Positions 9,401-17,186 of a stretch of 64,000 nucleotides of DNA are shown here, piece by piece. Below the pieces are notes generated by a model that had not been told where the DNA came from, made no database searches, and saw nothing but the letters and a program-made list of their open reading frames with translations. This DNA comes from Candidatus Solirubrobacter pratensis. GTDB taxonomy: Bacteria > Actinomycetota > Thermoleophilia > Solirubrobacterales > Solirubrobacteraceae. The translations under genes were made by a program, and so were the position numbers. The stretch lies in contig NZ_KE384481.1 of assembly GCF_000425945.1 (NCBI RefSeq), forward strand, positions 124,001-188,000, in the 5' to 3' direction. Position 1 is the stretch's first letter. Each line of letters begins with the position of its first letter.

Positions 9401-11164
9401 CACGCGCAGCCCGAGATCCTCGAGCATCGGCAGCACGCCGCCCAGCTCGACCTTCGGACCGCGCTTGTAGAGCGCCACGCGCGTCAGGCCGCCGAGCGGC
9501 TGCAGCGAGACCATGAAGTCCGACGACAGGTGCGACAGGAGCTCGACGTCGTAGGCCGCGGTCTCCGGCGTCGTATAGCCCTTGTAGTGGTCGGGGAGCT
9601 GCGGCAGGCAGGCCTCGGAGAGCATCCGCCCGCGCGCCGGGCCGTAGCGCTCGGTCAGCACGTCACGCAGCTCGTCGTCCCACGTGCGCGCCAGCTCGAG
9701 CACCTCGCGCTCGAGCTCGCGGTTGTCGAGCTCCGGCAGGCCGCCGGGGCGGTGCACGAGGAAGTGCACGCGCGCGCGGGCGCCCTCGTCGAGCACGTGC
9801 TGGGACTCGACGCTGTCGGTCCCGAAGCGCTGCCGGAACAGCTCACGGATGCGTTCCACCAGCGCCGCCTCGTAGCGGTCGCGCGGGAGCGCGAGCACGA
9901 ACGAGGCGCTGCGCCCGTCGTGGGAGCGGCGCCCGAGCAGGCGGATGCGGTCGGTGCCCTCGAGCGCGAGCAGCGCGACGACGCCGCGGCGCAGGTCCTC
10001 GACCGGCGCGGCGAACAGCTCGTCCTTCGGGAACGTGTCGAACAGCGCGACGGCGCCCTTGTAGTCGTGCGAGCCCTCGATCAGGTCCTCGGCCTCGAGC
10101 ACGCGGCGCAGCTTGCGGTGCAGCACCGGCGTCTGCGACGCCGGCTCGGTGTAGGCCTTGGTCGTGAACAGGCCGAGCAGCCGCGACTCGCCGGCCATCT
10201 CGCCGTCCGGCGTCACGCGCCGCACGCCGACGTAGTCCATCCGCTCAGGACGGTGCACGGGCGCGATCGCGTTGGCCTTGTCGACGATCAGCAGGTCGCC
10301 CGTGGTGGCGCGCCTGCGCACCGCCTCGGGTAAGGACGAGAGCGCGACCGGCTTGGCGTAGGCGGAATGCTCCTCGTCGGCCAGGATGCCGAGGCCGGAG
10401 CCCGGGATCACGCGGTACGCGTCGTCCTTGAGCTCGTATTCGCGCGCCCCGAGCAGCACGAAGTTGCCGCGCAGCAGCCAGGCGAGGAAGTCGACCGCCT
10501 CACGGACCTCGTCTGAGTCGTAGCGCGCGCCGCCGTTGCGCGCGAGCGCGATCATCGACTCGACCCGCTGCGTCATCGCGCCGAAGTCGCTGACGACGTT
10601 GCGGACCGCCGTCAGCACGCCGCAGACCGCGTCCTCGAGCGCCTTGAGCTGCTCCTCCTCCAGGCGGCGCTGGAGATCGAAGTGCATGACCGACTCGCGG
10701 TGGATCGCGTTGCGGGCGTGGCGGACGCCGGCGATCCTCCCGTCCTCGCGCGTGATCCCGACGATCGGGTGCACGAGCCTCACGACGCGCTCATGGCGCT
10801 CCTCGAGCGCCGCGCTGACGGAGTCCACGAGGAACGGCCAGTCGTCGGTGTTGGTCTCCAGCACCGAGCCGAGCGGCTCGTATCCGTCGCGCTCGCGGGT
10901 CGGGTTGAAGGCGCGCACCGCGATCGGCCTGCGCCCGCGCGCCGAGCTGAACTCGAAGACGCTGATGACCTCGGCCGCGAGGTCCTCCGGCTTGATCCCG
11001 TCCGTTCCGTCTGCCGCGAGCCGGCGGACATAGGCCTCGGCGAATGCGCGCACGACCGCGCCCTCACCGTCCGGCGCCCGCTGCTCCACCAGCCGGAGCA
11101 GCGCCTCGCTCGCCTTGCCTGAGCCGGCCTCGGTCTCCTGCGCGAGGCTCATATCGGCCATCAT
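6410..11164 (-). CDS. gdhB: NAD-specific glutamate dehydrogenase, large (180-kDa) type
   Basis: 1,584 residues, the size class of the large bacterial NAD-GDHs (Bac_GDH family). The enzyme oxidises L-glutamate to 2-oxoglutarate and ammonia in the cytoplasm. The N-terminal half carries the long ACT-like regulatory part of this family. The catalytic part shows GGKIARGGLRWSDR, PAGAKGGFYLK and the dinucleotide-binding stretch VGIGDMSGDVFGNGM. The first ATG at 11164 has GGTGA 5 nt upstream and is followed by two more in-frame ATGs (11161, 11152), so the exact start is uncertain by a few codons. It may feed 2-oxoglutarate into the TCA cycle and, through the neighbouring PEPCK gene, gluconeogenesis. 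Confidence 0.96.
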   Translation of the reverse strand: MMADMSLAQETEAGSGKASEALLRLVEQRAPDGEGAVVRAFAEAYVRRLAADGTDGIKPEDLAAEVISVFEFSSARGRRPIAVRAFNPTRERDGYEPLGSVLETNTDDWPFLVDSVSAALEERHERVVRLVHPIVGITREDGRIAGVRHARNAIHRESVMHFDLQRRLEEEQLKALEDAVCGVLTAVRNVVSDFGAMTQRVESMIALARNGGARYDSDEVREAVDFLAWLLRGNFVLLGAREYELKDDAYRVIPGSGLGILADEEHSAYAKPVALSSLPEAVRRRATTGDLLIVDKANAIAPVHRPERMDYVGVRRVTPDGEMAGESRLLGLFTTKAYTEPASQTPVLHRKLRRVLEAEDLIEGSHDYKGAVALFDTFPKDELFAAPVEDLRRGVVALLALEGTDRIRLLGRRSHDGRSASFVLALPRDRYEAALVERIRELFRQRFGTDSVESQHVLDEGARARVHFLVHRPGGLPELDNRELEREVLELARTWDDELRDVLTERYGPARGRMLSEACLPQLPDHYKGYTTPETAAYDVELLSHLSSDFMVSLQPLGGLTRVALYKRGPKVELGGVLPMLEDLGLRVIEEISTRLVGEDERWVQEFRVLGPDGAPLDLAASGNRVAEMLAAVHRGEAETDTLNRLVITAGLNRPEVAMLRAYRKYRQRVGSRFTESYQNDVLVANSAITAKLVRYFQLRFDPELEPDGEAETKLRDEILADLDDVASLDHDRILRNQLTVIDATLRVNTYVAEKDALAFKIRSAEVPAMPQPAPLVEIYVYSSEVEGIHLRGGKIARGGLRWSDRQDYRTEVYGLMRAQLTKNAVIVPAGAKGGFYLKSPPAGRDALKAEVERQYVTYIRALLSVTDNLVDGEVVHPERVRVHDEDDTYLVVAADKGTATFSDLANRVSQEHGFWLDDAFASGGSAGYDHKALGITARGAWESVKRHFRELGVDTQRDPFTVVGIGDMSGDVFGNGMLLSDKIRLVAAYDHRHIFIDPDPDAAAGFAERRRLFEMSPAHPSSWDDYDRELISEGGGVYPRTAKAIHLSPQAREALGVTDEALAPTEVIRAILRAQVDLLWNGGIGTVVKASTESDADAADRSSDAIRVNANELRAKVVGEGGNLGFTRRARVEYSVRGGRINADFIDNSAGVDCSDHEVNLKILLGLAERRGELTREQRDDLLVEVTDDVVAHVLYDSFLQAQIIAQEVDRSASRLFAYEDLMAMLEEYGIFDRAAEDLPTAEEIGERRRAGRGMERPELALLVAYGKRLLARALETSDFIDEPWLERDLRDYFPPAVVERFGHLLSEHPLRRELICMVNSNAVVNSLGPTFISQLVGERGVRPAEIVRAFRIAREVTGADAHWERVEQLEGADRAAQLELMGGLDSLVETTTRWYLNSDGEIRHEVAAGREGFERLAAIIGELGTDDHRRRREQVVERLLGQGVPEPLAREHAVGPELVYAPDMIVVSGATGRPIEEVARAFFAVGEQLRLDWMQAELERIPATSRMQRWALQAVREDANQVRREIAGAVLAEADGDVERFLEERADRVSRLNAFLRSLAREGDPDLAGLTLAVRQLRAIVD

Positions 11165-11267
11165 TTCACCACGGCGGCGACGCCGTCGGATCGAGCCCGT
11201 GCGGCGGCCTGTGCCGGCTCGCCCGCGCCGGGTGCGGCGAGGGCGAGCGCGGCGAGGGCGATGCGCA

Positions 11268-13064
11268 CTAGTCGACGAGCCGGGCCTTCAGGGCCTTGAA
11301 CTGGAACCGGATCGCCGACGGCAGGTCGTCGCCGAACCGCGCGAGGTGCGCCTGCGTCTGCTCGAGCTCGGCGCGCGCCTCGTCGAGGTCCACACGCAGC
11401 GCGGCCTCGATGCGCTCCGGATCCAGCCCGCCGATCTCGAGCGCGCCGGCGGCCGGGACGAGGCCGATCGGGGTCTCGCGCGCCTCCGCCTCGTCATCGC
11501 AGCGGCGGAAGATCCACGCGAGCACGCGCGAGTTCTCGCCGTAGCCGGGCCACAGGAACTTGCCCTCGGAGTCCTTGCGGAACCAGTTGACGTGGAAGAC
11601 GCGCGGGAGCCGGAGGTCCTTGCGCTTGCCGAGCTCCAACCAGTGCGCGAAGTAGTCGGCCATGTTGTAGCCGCAGAACGGCAGCATCGCGAACGGGTCG
11701 AAGCGCAACTCGCCGACCGTGCCGGCCGCCGCCGCCGTCTTCTCCGAGCTCATCGTGGCGCCGAGGAAGACGGCGTGCTCCCAGTCGAACGCCTCGCGCA
11801 CGAGCGGCACGCCGGTCGAGCGGCGGCCGCCGAGCAGGAACGCGTCGATCGGCACGCCGGCCGGGTCCTCCCAGTCGTCGGAGATCGACGGGCACTGTGC
11901 CGCGGCGACCGTGAAGCGGGCGTTCGGGTGCGCGGCAGGCACGTCGGACTCCGGTGTCCAGTCGTTGCCCTTCCAGTCGATCAGGTGCGCCGGCGTCTCG
12001 CCGGTCAGCCCCTCCCACCAGATGTCGCCGTCGTCGGTCTTCGCGCAGTTGGTGAAGATCGTGTTCCGGCGGATCGTGTCGACCGCGTTCGGGTTCGTCG
12101 TCGCGCTCGTGTTCGGCGCCACGCCGAAGAACCCGGCCTCGGGGTTGACGGCGTACAGCCGCCCGTCCTCCCCCACCTTCATCCACGCGATGTCGTCGCC
12201 GACGGTCTCGACCGTCCAGTCCTCGAGCGTCGGCACGAGCATCGCCAGGTTGGTCTTGCCGCAGGCGCTCGGGAACGCGCCGGCGATGTGCTTGACCGTG
12301 CCCTCCGGCGAGGTGAGCTTGAGGATCAGCATGTGCTCGGCGAGCCAGCCCTCGTCGTGCGCGATCACCGACGCGATGCGCAGCGCGAAGCACTTCTTCC
12401 CGAGCAGCGCGTTGCCGCCGTAGCCCGAGCCGAAGGACCAGATCTCGCGCGTCTCGGGGAAGTGGACGATGTACTTCTCCTCGTTGCACGGCCATGCGGA
12501 GCTCGTCTCGCCCTCGGCCAGTGGAGCGCCGACCGTGTGCAGGCAGGGCACGAAGTCCCCGCTGTCGCCCAGCACCTCCAGCGCGCCCTTGCCCATGCGG
12601 GTCATGATCCGCATCGACACCGCGACGTAGGCGGAGTCCGTCAGCTGCACGCCGATCTCGGAGATCGGCGAGCCGAGCGGGCCCATCGAGAACGGCACGA
12701 CGTAGAGCGTGCGGCCGCGCATCGAGCCCTTGAACTTCTCGTGCAGGAGGTCGCGCATCTCGGCCGGGTCGCGCCAGTTGTTGGTCGGCCCGGCGTCGTG
12801 CTCCTGGAGCGAGCAGATGAACGTCCGGTCCTCGACGCGCGCGACGTCGCCCGGGTCGCTGCGCGCGAGGTAGGAGTTCGGGCGCTTGGCGTCCGACAGG
12901 CGCTCGAACGTGCCCGCGTCCACGAGCTCTTGGCACAGGGCGTCGTACTCCTCGGCTGATCCGTCGCACCAGTGGACGGAGTCCGGCTCCGTCAGCGCTG
13001 CGACCTGCTCGACCCAGGCGACGAGCCTGCGGTGCTTCGTGGGAACGGGCGTTTCAATCGTCAC
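11268..13064 (-). CDS. pckG: Phosphoenolpyruvate carboxykinase (GTP)
   Basis: 598 residues, typical for GTP-type PEPCK (usually about 600). It interconverts oxaloacetate and PEP using GTP. Visible signatures are the P-loop FPSACGKTNLAM with the reactive cysteine, the metal-binding stretch GDDIAWM, PEAGFFGVAPNTS and the late FLGATMSSE. An upstream extension of the open frame to 13196 lacks homology, so the GTG at 13064 (sequence VTIETPVP) is preferred; AGAGG lies about 12 nt before it. The 225-bp upstream gap holds three TGGCAAA-type motifs that may control it. It lies about 100 bp downstream, in transcription terms upstream, of the glutamate dehydrogenase gene on the same strand. Confidence 0.96.
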   Translation of the reverse strand: MTIETPVPTKHRRLVAWVEQVAALTEPDSVHWCDGSAEEYDALCQELVDAGTFERLSDAKRPNSYLARSDPGDVARVEDRTFICSLQEHDAGPTNNWRDPAEMRDLLHEKFKGSMRGRTLYVVPFSMGPLGSPISEIGVQLTDSAYVAVSMRIMTRMGKGALEVLGDSGDFVPCLHTVGAPLAEGETSSAWPCNEEKYIVHFPETREIWSFGSGYGGNALLGKKCFALRIASVIAHDEGWLAEHMLILKLTSPEGTVKHIAGAFPSACGKTNLAMLVPTLEDWTVETVGDDIAWMKVGEDGRLYAVNPEAGFFGVAPNTSATTNPNAVDTIRRNTIFTNCAKTDDGDIWWEGLTGETPAHLIDWKGNDWTPESDVPAAHPNARFTVAAAQCPSISDDWEDPAGVPIDAFLLGGRRSTGVPLVREAFDWEHAVFLGATMSSEKTAAAAGTVGELRFDPFAMLPFCGYNMADYFAHWLELGKRKDLRLPRVFHVNWFRKDSEGKFLWPGYGENSRVLAWIFRRCDDEAEARETPIGLVPAAGALEIGGLDPERIEAALRVDLDEARAELEQTQAHLARFGDDLPSAIRFQFKALKARLVD

Positions 13065-13103
13065 GGGGCGACTCGACCTCTCTTGCCTTTTTCCGTCAGT
13101 GGA

Positions 13104-13276
13104 GGTTTGCCAGATAGGAACAAACCGGGGCGCCGGATGGATGGCCGGGGCAGTCGGAAGCGCCGGAGACGACTGCCGACGCGCCAAAACGACCATCCAT
13201 CACCTCCGTAAGGGTATGCCTTCCCGTGGCAAACCGCTACCGCCAACTGAACTTTTGGCCCGGCCGGGTTTTGCCA
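13104..13276. promoter_or_regulatory. Three TGGCAAA/TTTGCCA motifs upstream of pckG
   Basis: GGTTTGCCA occurs at 13104-13112, its reverse complement TGGCAAACC at 13227-13235, and GGTTTTGCCA at 13267-13276, all in the gap between the MaoC gene and pckG. AT-rich words of this kind are rare in the window, so a regulator binding site is plausible. Nothing else was recognised in this gap. Confidence 0.4.
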
Positions 13277-13289
13277 GTGACGTACAAAC

Positions 13290-13793
13290 TCAGGCGACGT
13301 TTCGCTTCGGCACAAGCACGAGCCGCTTGAACTCGGCGACCAGGACGCCGTCCTGGTTGAGGACGCGCGTGTGCACCTTGACCGTTCCCCGGTCCGGCTT
13401 GGAGCGCGACTCGCGCACCTCCAGCACCTCGGTCTCGGCGAACAGCGTGTCGCCGTGGAACACCGGCGCCGGATGGCTGAGCTCCTCCGTCGCGAGGTTC
13501 GCGATCGCCTTGCCGGAGATGTCGGAGACGCTCATCCCGAGCGCGAGGCTGTAGACGTACGGACCGACGACCACGTTGCGCCCCTGCTGGGAACCCGCGG
13601 CGTAGACGTCGTTGATGTGCAGCGGGTGGTGATTCATCGTCAGCAGGCAGAACAGGTGGTCGTCGTACTCCGTGACCGTCTTCGCGGGCCAGTGCTTGTA
13701 GACGGCGCCGGCCTCGAACTCCTCGAAGTAGCGGCCGTAGGGATGCGCGCCCGAGGCTTCGCGGGCGGACTGATCGGTGTCGACGGGAGTCAT
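13290..13793 (-). CDS. MaoC-family hydratase, probable mesaconyl-CoA hydratase type
   Basis: 167 residues with a single HotDog/MaoC dehydratase fold. The hydratase signature region reads TMNHHPLHIND followed by VVGPYVYSLALGMS, with the expected Asp/His. MaoC proteins hydrate enoyl-CoA thioesters. The neighbour starting only 8 bp away on the other strand is a malyl-CoA lyase-like enzyme. In the ethylmalonyl-CoA and 3-hydroxypropionate pathways mesaconyl-CoA hydratase works just before that lyase, so the same role is inferred here. The ATG at 13793 is the only usable start before the conserved GRYFEEFEAG segment. Substrate specificity cannot be read from the sequence alone. Confidence 0.85.
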   Translation of the reverse strand: MTPVDTDQSAREASGAHPYGRYFEEFEAGAVYKHWPAKTVTEYDDHLFCLLTMNHHPLHINDVYAAGSQQGRNVVVGPYVYSLALGMSVSDISGKAIANLATEELSHPAPVFHGDTLFAETEVLEVRESRSKPDRGTVKVHTRVLNQDGVLVAEFKRLVLVPKRNVA

Positions 13794-13801
13794 GGAGCGC
13801 C

Positions 13802-14854
13802 ATGATGCCCGTGATGCGCAACCCTCGCTCCCACTTCAAGCCGCTCGCCATCGGGGCGCCCGAGCCCGTGCGCGAGATCCCCGTGACGCCGATGCGGATG
13901 ATCCACTTCTTCGATCCGTCGAACGAGAAGCTGGTGGGCCGGCTGCCGGAAATGGCTGCTCAGGCGGACATCCTGCTGGGAAACCTGGAGGACGCGATCC
14001 CGGCCGATCGCAAGGAGGCGGCGCGCGCCGGACTGGTGCGGGCGGCGCGCGAGACCGACCTCGGCGGCACGCCGCTGTGGACGCGCGTGAACTCGCTCGA
14101 GAGCCCGTGGGTGCTCGACGACTTGGTGACGTTGGTCACAGAGGCCGGCGACAAGCTCGACGTCGTGATGGTCCCGAAGGTCGAGGGCGCGTGGGACATC
14201 CACTACGTCGACCGGCTGCTCGCCCAGCTCGAGGCGCGCGCCGGGCTGGAGCGCCCGATCCTCGTGCACGCGATCCTCGAGACGGCGCAGGGCGTGGCGA
14301 ACGTCGAGGAGATCGCCACCGCGTCGCCGCGAATGCAGGGCATCTCGCTCGGCCCGGCCGACCTCGCGGCATCGCGGCGGATGAAGACGACGCGTGTCGG
14401 CGGCGGCCACCCGGGCTACCGCGTCGTGGCGGATCCCGATGGGGACGCCGCGCGTCCGTCCTTCCAGCAGGACCTCTGGCACTACACGATCGGCCGCATG
14501 GTCGATGCCTGCGCGGCCGCCGGGATCTTCCCGTTCTACGGCCCGTTCGGCGACATCAAGGACGTCGAGGGCTGCGAGGCGCAGTTCCGCGCCGCGTACC
14601 TGATGGGCTGCGTCGGGGCGTGGTCGCTGCACCCGGTCCAGATCGGGATCGCCAAGAAGGTCTTCTCGCCCGACCCCGAGGAGGTCGCGTTCGCCAAGAA
14701 GGTGCTCGAGGCGATCCCGGACGGCCGCGGCGTGCACATGATCGACGGCAAGATGCAGGACGACGCGACGTGGAAGCAGTCGAAGGTCATGGTCGACCTC
14801 GCCGAGCTGCTCGCGCGCAAAGACCCGGAGCTGGCCGAGGCGTACGGGCTGTAA
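13802..14854 (+). CDS. mcl: HpcH/HpaI (CitE-like) CoA lyase, probable L-malyl/beta-methylmalyl-CoA lyase
   Basis: 350 residues. Family signatures are GNLEDAIPADRKE with the metal-binding acidic residues, the VMVPKVEG strand, and GPADLAASRRM. These enzymes cleave or form malyl-CoA or beta-methylmalyl-CoA with Mg2+. GGAG (13795-13798) precedes the ATG at 13802; an ATG at 13805 or 13814 is also possible. It is divergent from the MaoC hydratase with start codons only 8 bp apart, so each promoter must lie largely inside the other gene. The pairing supports an ethylmalonyl-CoA-type pathway role, which is inferred. A second, shorter CitE-like gene lies at 30876-31784. Confidence 0.85.
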   Translation: MMPVMRNPRSHFKPLAIGAPEPVREIPVTPMRMIHFFDPSNEKLVGRLPEMAAQADILLGNLEDAIPADRKEAARAGLVRAARETDLGGTPLWTRVNSLESPWVLDDLVTLVTEAGDKLDVVMVPKVEGAWDIHYVDRLLAQLEARAGLERPILVHAILETAQGVANVEEIATASPRMQGISLGPADLAASRRMKTTRVGGGHPGYRVVADPDGDAARPSFQQDLWHYTIGRMVDACAAAGIFPFYGPFGDIKDVEGCEAQFRAAYLMGCVGAWSLHPVQIGIAKKVFSPDPEEVAFAKKVLEAIPDGRGVHMIDGKMQDDATWKQSKVMVDLAELLARKDPELAEAYGL

Positions 14855-14885
14855 CGCGGCGGCGGCGCCGCGTCATGTCACGGTC

Positions 14886-15416
14886 GTGAGAAGCGACGCC
14901 GACCTGCTCGCGGCGGCCCGGACGGATGCCGGTGCGTTCCGCGAGCTCTATGACCGCTACGCGGACCGCGTGCTCGGGTACCACCTGCGCCGCAGCCGCG
15001 ACGACGACGCCGCGCACGAGCTGACCGCCGAGACGTTCGCCCAGGCATGGCTCGTCAGGGCCCGCTTCCGCGACGAGTGCGGCGGCTCGGCCGGCCCGTG
15101 GCTGTTCGGGATCGCCCGCAACGTGCTGCTCGCCTCGGTGCGGCGCCGCACGCTCGAGGCGAGCGCCCGCGAGCGGCTCGGGATGCCGGCCGCGCCGGTC
15201 GCCGAGCCGGACGAGTCGTGGCTGGACGGCCTCGACGAGGCGCTCCACGAGCTGCCCGAGTCGCAGCGCGAGGCGATCCGCCTGCGCGTGCTGGACGACC
15301 TCGAGTACGCGGACGTCGCGTCCGCGCTCGGCACCACTCCCGCCGCCGCCCGCGTGCGCGTGCACCGCGGGCTTTCGACCCTTCGCGCCCGACTTGGGAA
15401 GGACACCGCCAGATGA
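14886..15416 (+). CDS. ECF-type RNA polymerase sigma factor
   Basis: 176 residues. Region 2 is seen as FRELYDRYADRVLGYHLRR through ELTAETFAQAWL. Region 4 is LPESQREAIRLRVLDDLEY followed by the helix-turn-helix around DVASALGTTPAAARVRVHRG. The GTG at 14886 starts right before the conserved N terminus; no clear Shine-Dalgarno is present, so the message may be leaderless. Its stop codon overlaps the next start as ATGA, so the small membrane protein downstream is probably its regulatory partner. The target promoter is unknown. Confidence 0.92.
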   Translation: MRSDADLLAAARTDAGAFRELYDRYADRVLGYHLRRSRDDDAAHELTAETFAQAWLVRARFRDECGGSAGPWLFGIARNVLLASVRRRTLEASARERLGMPAAPVAEPDESWLDGLDEALHELPESQREAIRLRVLDDLEYADVASALGTTPAAARVRVHRGLSTLRARLGKDTAR

Positions 15417-15886
15417 CCGACCGCCTGATCCTGATCGGCGACGAGCTCGAGCGCGCCGCCCGGAAGGACCTCGCCGCCATGCGCCGCTCCACGCGCCGGC
15501 GCCGCGTCCTCGGCGGCGCCGCCGCGATCGCGATCCTCGTGCCCGGCGCGGCGCTCGCCGCCGGCCTGCTCTCGACCGGGGACGTCGAACGCTCGCTCCC
15601 CGCCGGCACGCGCTTCCTGGTGGGTACGACCCCGCGCTGCGAGGTCGTCGAGGAAGGCGTCTCCTACCACTGCACGATCGAGGGCGAGTTCCAGTCGGAG
15701 ATCGCCGACCTGAAGGGCACGCTCGAGCCGACCGTCGACGCGACCAAGCACGTCAACGGCGGCTGCCGCTCCCTGCGCTCGGACGGCACCGAATGGAACT
15801 GCTACATCGGCCGCGCGGCGGTGGACCAGAAGATCATCGGCGCCGGGTTCCTCGGCGAGTACGCGCCGTCCCCGGGCGTGGGCTAG
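15413..15886 (+). CDS. Small single-pass membrane protein, likely partner of the ECF sigma factor
   Basis: 157 residues, starting in a 4-bp ATGA overlap with the sigma-factor stop, which implies coupled translation. About 38 mostly charged cytoplasmic residues, ending in an Arg cluster, precede one hydrophobic helix (AAIAILVPGAALAAGLL). A ~100-residue exported part follows with three or four cysteines (RCEVVEEG, YHCTIEGE, GGCRS, WNCYIG), possibly disulfide-bonded. No zinc-finger anti-sigma motif is visible. Anti-sigma or sensor function is inferred from position and topology only. Confidence 0.75.
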   Translation: MTDRLILIGDELERAARKDLAAMRRSTRRRRVLGGAAAIAILVPGAALAAGLLSTGDVERSLPAGTRFLVGTTPRCEVVEEGVSYHCTIEGEFQSEIADLKGTLEPTVDATKHVNGGCRSLRSDGTEWNCYIGRAAVDQKIIGAGFLGEYAPSPGVG

Positions 15887-15896
15887 CAGCGGACGG

Positions 15897-16331
15897 TCAG
15901 CAGCAGCGGTGCGAGCCGGGCTCGAGCGCGGCTCGCATCGTCTCGGCGGCAAGGTCGCCGAGCGGCCACAGGAGCTCGCGCGCGGCGGCCAGCGGCAAGC
16001 GGTCCTCGTCGCGCATCCACTCGGCCTCGTCGCGGCTCTCCACGAACTGGGTGAGCGCGTTGCGGTACGCGGACAGGCGCGCGGGGCGGAGCACGACGGT
16101 GCTCACGCCAGAGCGGCTCGCGAGGTCGGACAGCTCGTCGGCCAGCGCGGTCAGCTCGCGCAGCTCCAGCACGTCGTCGACCGACATGCTCACGGTGCGG
16201 AAGCGCTCCGACGACACGGCGCGGACCGCGTGCGCCGAGGCCGCGATCTCCTCGTCCCCGAGGTCGAACAGCGCCAGCACGACGGGCTCGCCATCAAGAC
16301 CCTGCGTGATGTCGATGCGAGCGTGGAGCAT
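15897..16331 (-). CDS. Hypothetical protein
   Basis: 144 residues from ATG at 16331; a GTG six bases earlier (16337) is an alternative. Not recognised. It appears soluble and acidic: a beta-rich first half (ARIDITQGLDGEPVVLALFDLGDEE), then helices with many Glu/Arg. It ends in two cysteines. It is convergent with the sigma-factor partner gene (10 bp apart) and divergent from the GNAT gene. Confidence 0.65.
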   Translation of the reverse strand: MLHARIDITQGLDGEPVVLALFDLGDEEIAASAHAVRAVSSERFRTVSMSVDDVLELRELTALADELSDLASRSGVSTVVLRPARLSAYRNALTQFVESRDEAEWMRDEDRLPLAAARELLWPLGDLAAETMRAALEPGSHRCC

Positions 16332-16421
16332 TGGCACGGCACACGGTATCGGCAGCGGCTAAGCCGGGCCTGAATCCTGCCTACCCAGTGGTGGGGTTCC
16401 TCGCACATACCCTCCGTGCCG

Positions 16422-16943
16422 ATGCAACTCGTCCCGCTCTCCCACGAGCACCTCGGGCCGATGGCCGAGGTCGCCGAAGACCCCGCCGTACTGCGCTTCA
16501 CGCGCTTCCCCGACCCTCCGGAGCACGACTTCCTCCCCGGTTGGCTCGCCCGTTACCAGCGGGGGCGCGCCGACGGCACGTGCGCCGGCTTCGCCGCGAT
16601 CGGCGACGCCGGAGAGTTCCTGGGCGTCGGGCTCGCGCCGCAGATCGATCGTGCCGCCCGCGAGCTGGAGCTCGGCTATCTCGTCGCGCCCGCCGCCCGC
16701 GGCCGCGGCATCGCCACCTGGATCGTGCGCGAGCTGACGCGCTGGGCGTTCGAGGAGGTCGGCGCCCTGCGCGCGACGCTGCTGATCGACGTCGACAACA
16801 TCCCGTCCCAGCGCGTCGCCGAGCGCTGCGGCTACACGCGCGAGGGTGTGCTGCGCTCGACCTACCTCAAGGGCGACCGGCGCATCGACACCGCGGTGTA
16901 CGCGCGCCTTCCGAACGAAGGTTCGCCGGAAGATGCGGGCTGA
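16422..16943 (+). CDS. GNAT family N-acetyltransferase (RimJ/RimL-like)
   Basis: 173 residues. The acetyl-CoA binding motif A reads LGYLVAPAARGRGIATWIV (R/Q-x-x-G-x-G/A form). The later NIPSQRVAERCGYTREGVLR is characteristic of RimJ/RimL-type ribosomal or small-molecule acetyltransferases. The ATG at 16422 is preferred over a GTG two codons earlier. It is a single gene, divergent from a hypothetical gene. The substrate is unknown. Confidence 0.87.
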   Translation: MQLVPLSHEHLGPMAEVAEDPAVLRFTRFPDPPEHDFLPGWLARYQRGRADGTCAGFAAIGDAGEFLGVGLAPQIDRAARELELGYLVAPAARGRGIATWIVRELTRWAFEEVGALRATLLIDVDNIPSQRVAERCGYTREGVLRSTYLKGDRRIDTAVYARLPNEGSPEDAG

Positions 16944-17169
16944 ACGCGCCGCCGGCCGTTGACCGGGCCGGCGGGCGCGGCGTACGGTCTTCCTAGACGC
17001 GGAACCGAGCCGCAGAGAGCGAGGCCAGGGGATTGAAAGGCCCGCCGCTCTGAAGCCAGGCGAGCCTCCTTGCGGGGCGCGCCGGCGGAGAGCATCCCAA
17101 GCGGCCCGGTCCCGCGTCCTTTTCGTCCTCGAGGGTCGCGGCGCCCGAGCGACCCATCGGTTGAGCAGC

Positions 17170-17182
17170 GGGCATAATGCCC
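17170..17182. promoter_or_regulatory. Palindrome just before the sigma/anti-sigma fusion gene
   Basis: GGGCAT-A-ATGCCC is a perfect dyad ending 4 bp before the ATG at 17187, in the 243-bp gap after the GNAT gene. It contains CATAAT, which could serve as a -10 element. It may be an operator or core-promoter element. The rest of the gap (16944-17169) showed no recognisable gene or riboswitch. Confidence 0.4.
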
Positions 17183-17186
17183 GGCG

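Noticed and set aside
16944..17169. Possible structured RNA upstream of the sigma/anti-sigma fusion gene
   Set aside because: Some purine-rich, hairpin-prone stretches are present, but no known riboswitch or small-RNA core could be matched.
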